Shown here one piece after another: positions 34,501 through 34,793 of a stretch of DNA of 34,793 nucleotides; within the stretch, counting starts at the first letter, position 1; the number at the start of each line of letters is the position of its first letter. Origin of the DNA: Accumulibacter sp. (GTDB lineage Bacteria > Pseudomonadota > Gammaproteobacteria > Burkholderiales > Rhodocyclaceae); contig JAISAZ010000091.1 of NCBI GenBank assembly GCA_031266435.1, positions 1-34,793 of the forward strand. The letters run 5' to 3'. Below the pieces are notes generated by a model. It saw only the letters and a program-made list of their open reading frames with translations, ran no database searches and was not told where the DNA came from. The position numbers were made by a program, and so were the translations under genes.

Positions 34501-34793
34501 TCAGGGGACAGAAGACAGGGAACAGGAGACAGATCGGTCAGCGGCGGCGTTGCCGCCAATCAGGTATCAGGTATCAGGAATCAGATGTCAGGAATCAGAT
34601 GTCAGGGATCAGATCGGTCAGCGGCGGCGTTGCCGCCGGAGAAAGATCGTTGAAACACCGATCGGTTTTCTTCTGGAACCGCTGAACAAAGGCGCGAATA
34701 ATTTTAGGCGAGGAAGGAAAAGCGCTAAAAATTGCGATAAACGCGTATTTTTGTAAAAATCGTGCTGAAATTACCCTGTGATTCTCGTTTTTG
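34501..34793. other. Repeat-filled region after pilJ
   Basis: No gene seen up to the window end. It holds composite element copy C, then sequence without recognised structure from about 34680. Confidence 0.55.
34502..34670 (+). repeat. Composite heptad-hairpin element, copy C (with internal duplication)
   Basis: Heptads CAGGGGA, CAGAAGA, CAGGGAA, CAGGAGA (34502-34529); hairpin GGCGGCGTTGCCGCC (34543-34557); eight heptads of CAGGTAT/CAGGAAT/CAGATGT type (34561-34616); a second identical hairpin (34623-34637); an A-rich spacer; then ACCGATCGGTTTTC (34657-34670). The first heptad begins inside the pilJ stop region (TGATCAGG). Confidence 0.7.

Noticed and set aside
34502-34616. Heptad arrays as a CRISPR array
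   Set aside because: The 7-bp period has no repeat-spacer structure and there are no cas genes.

Overview
The window reads as chromosome of a GC-rich betaproteobacterium, most likely Rhodocyclales-like. The best evidence is the cluster dapC-dapD-pilU-dapE-prmB, the type IV pilus genes, and rquA (rhodoquinone synthesis), which has been found mainly in facultatively anaerobic or low-oxygen alpha- and betaproteobacteria. The taxonomic call is an inference from gene content; no rRNA or tRNA gene was found.

Layout. Positions 300-3725 (minus strand) hold a duplicated two-gene unit: an exported protein with a C-terminal WYYC...CPxGW motif followed by a small lipoprotein, present twice. Positions 4199-9506 (plus) are a compact operon-like run for lysine/diaminopimelate synthesis (dapC, dapD, dapE) with a pilus-retraction ATPase (pilU) inserted and prmB at the end. 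Positions 9861-15640 (minus) carry a pRiA4b ORF-3-like protein, an FtsX-type ABC permease without its ATPase, and a TonB-dependent siderophore receptor whose start codon lies directly behind a run of nine G.

Positions 16396-about 25945 are a prophage remnant. It consists of one uninterrupted 8.8-kb reading frame for a giant phage polyvalent protein (two MuF-C-like domains, a zincin peptidase, a BECR-type nuclease, an ADP-ribosyltransferase-like module and a long C-terminal virion-associated region), followed by a P22-type portal gene broken after about 167 codons. No integrase, terminase, capsid or lysis gene accompanies it.

Positions 26113-28212 (plus) carry rquA, a retropepsin-like aspartic protease and a CoA-type Nudix hydrolase. 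Positions 28251-30083 are a two-gene restriction-modification candidate (beta-class methyltransferase and a convergent PD-(D/E)XK nuclease) with a strong promoter overlapped by a 14-bp inverted repeat. Positions 30208-32059 (minus) hold a NamZ/DUF1343 muramidase-like protein and a DOMON-like protein. Positions 32392-34500 (plus) hold a pilJ-type chemoreceptor.

The spaces between genes are unusual. They are filled with REP-like hairpins and with degenerate arrays of exact 7-, 8- or 9-bp period. Several 7-bp arrays combine with a GGCGGC hairpin and an ACCGATCGGT palindrome into a composite element found at three loci, and three arrays begin at the stop codon of a gene. The prophage remnant lies immediately next to one copy. 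The most interesting points are the architecture of the giant polyvalent gene (nested toxin domain, overprinted small ORF, internal duplication), the composite heptad element, and the restriction-modification locus.
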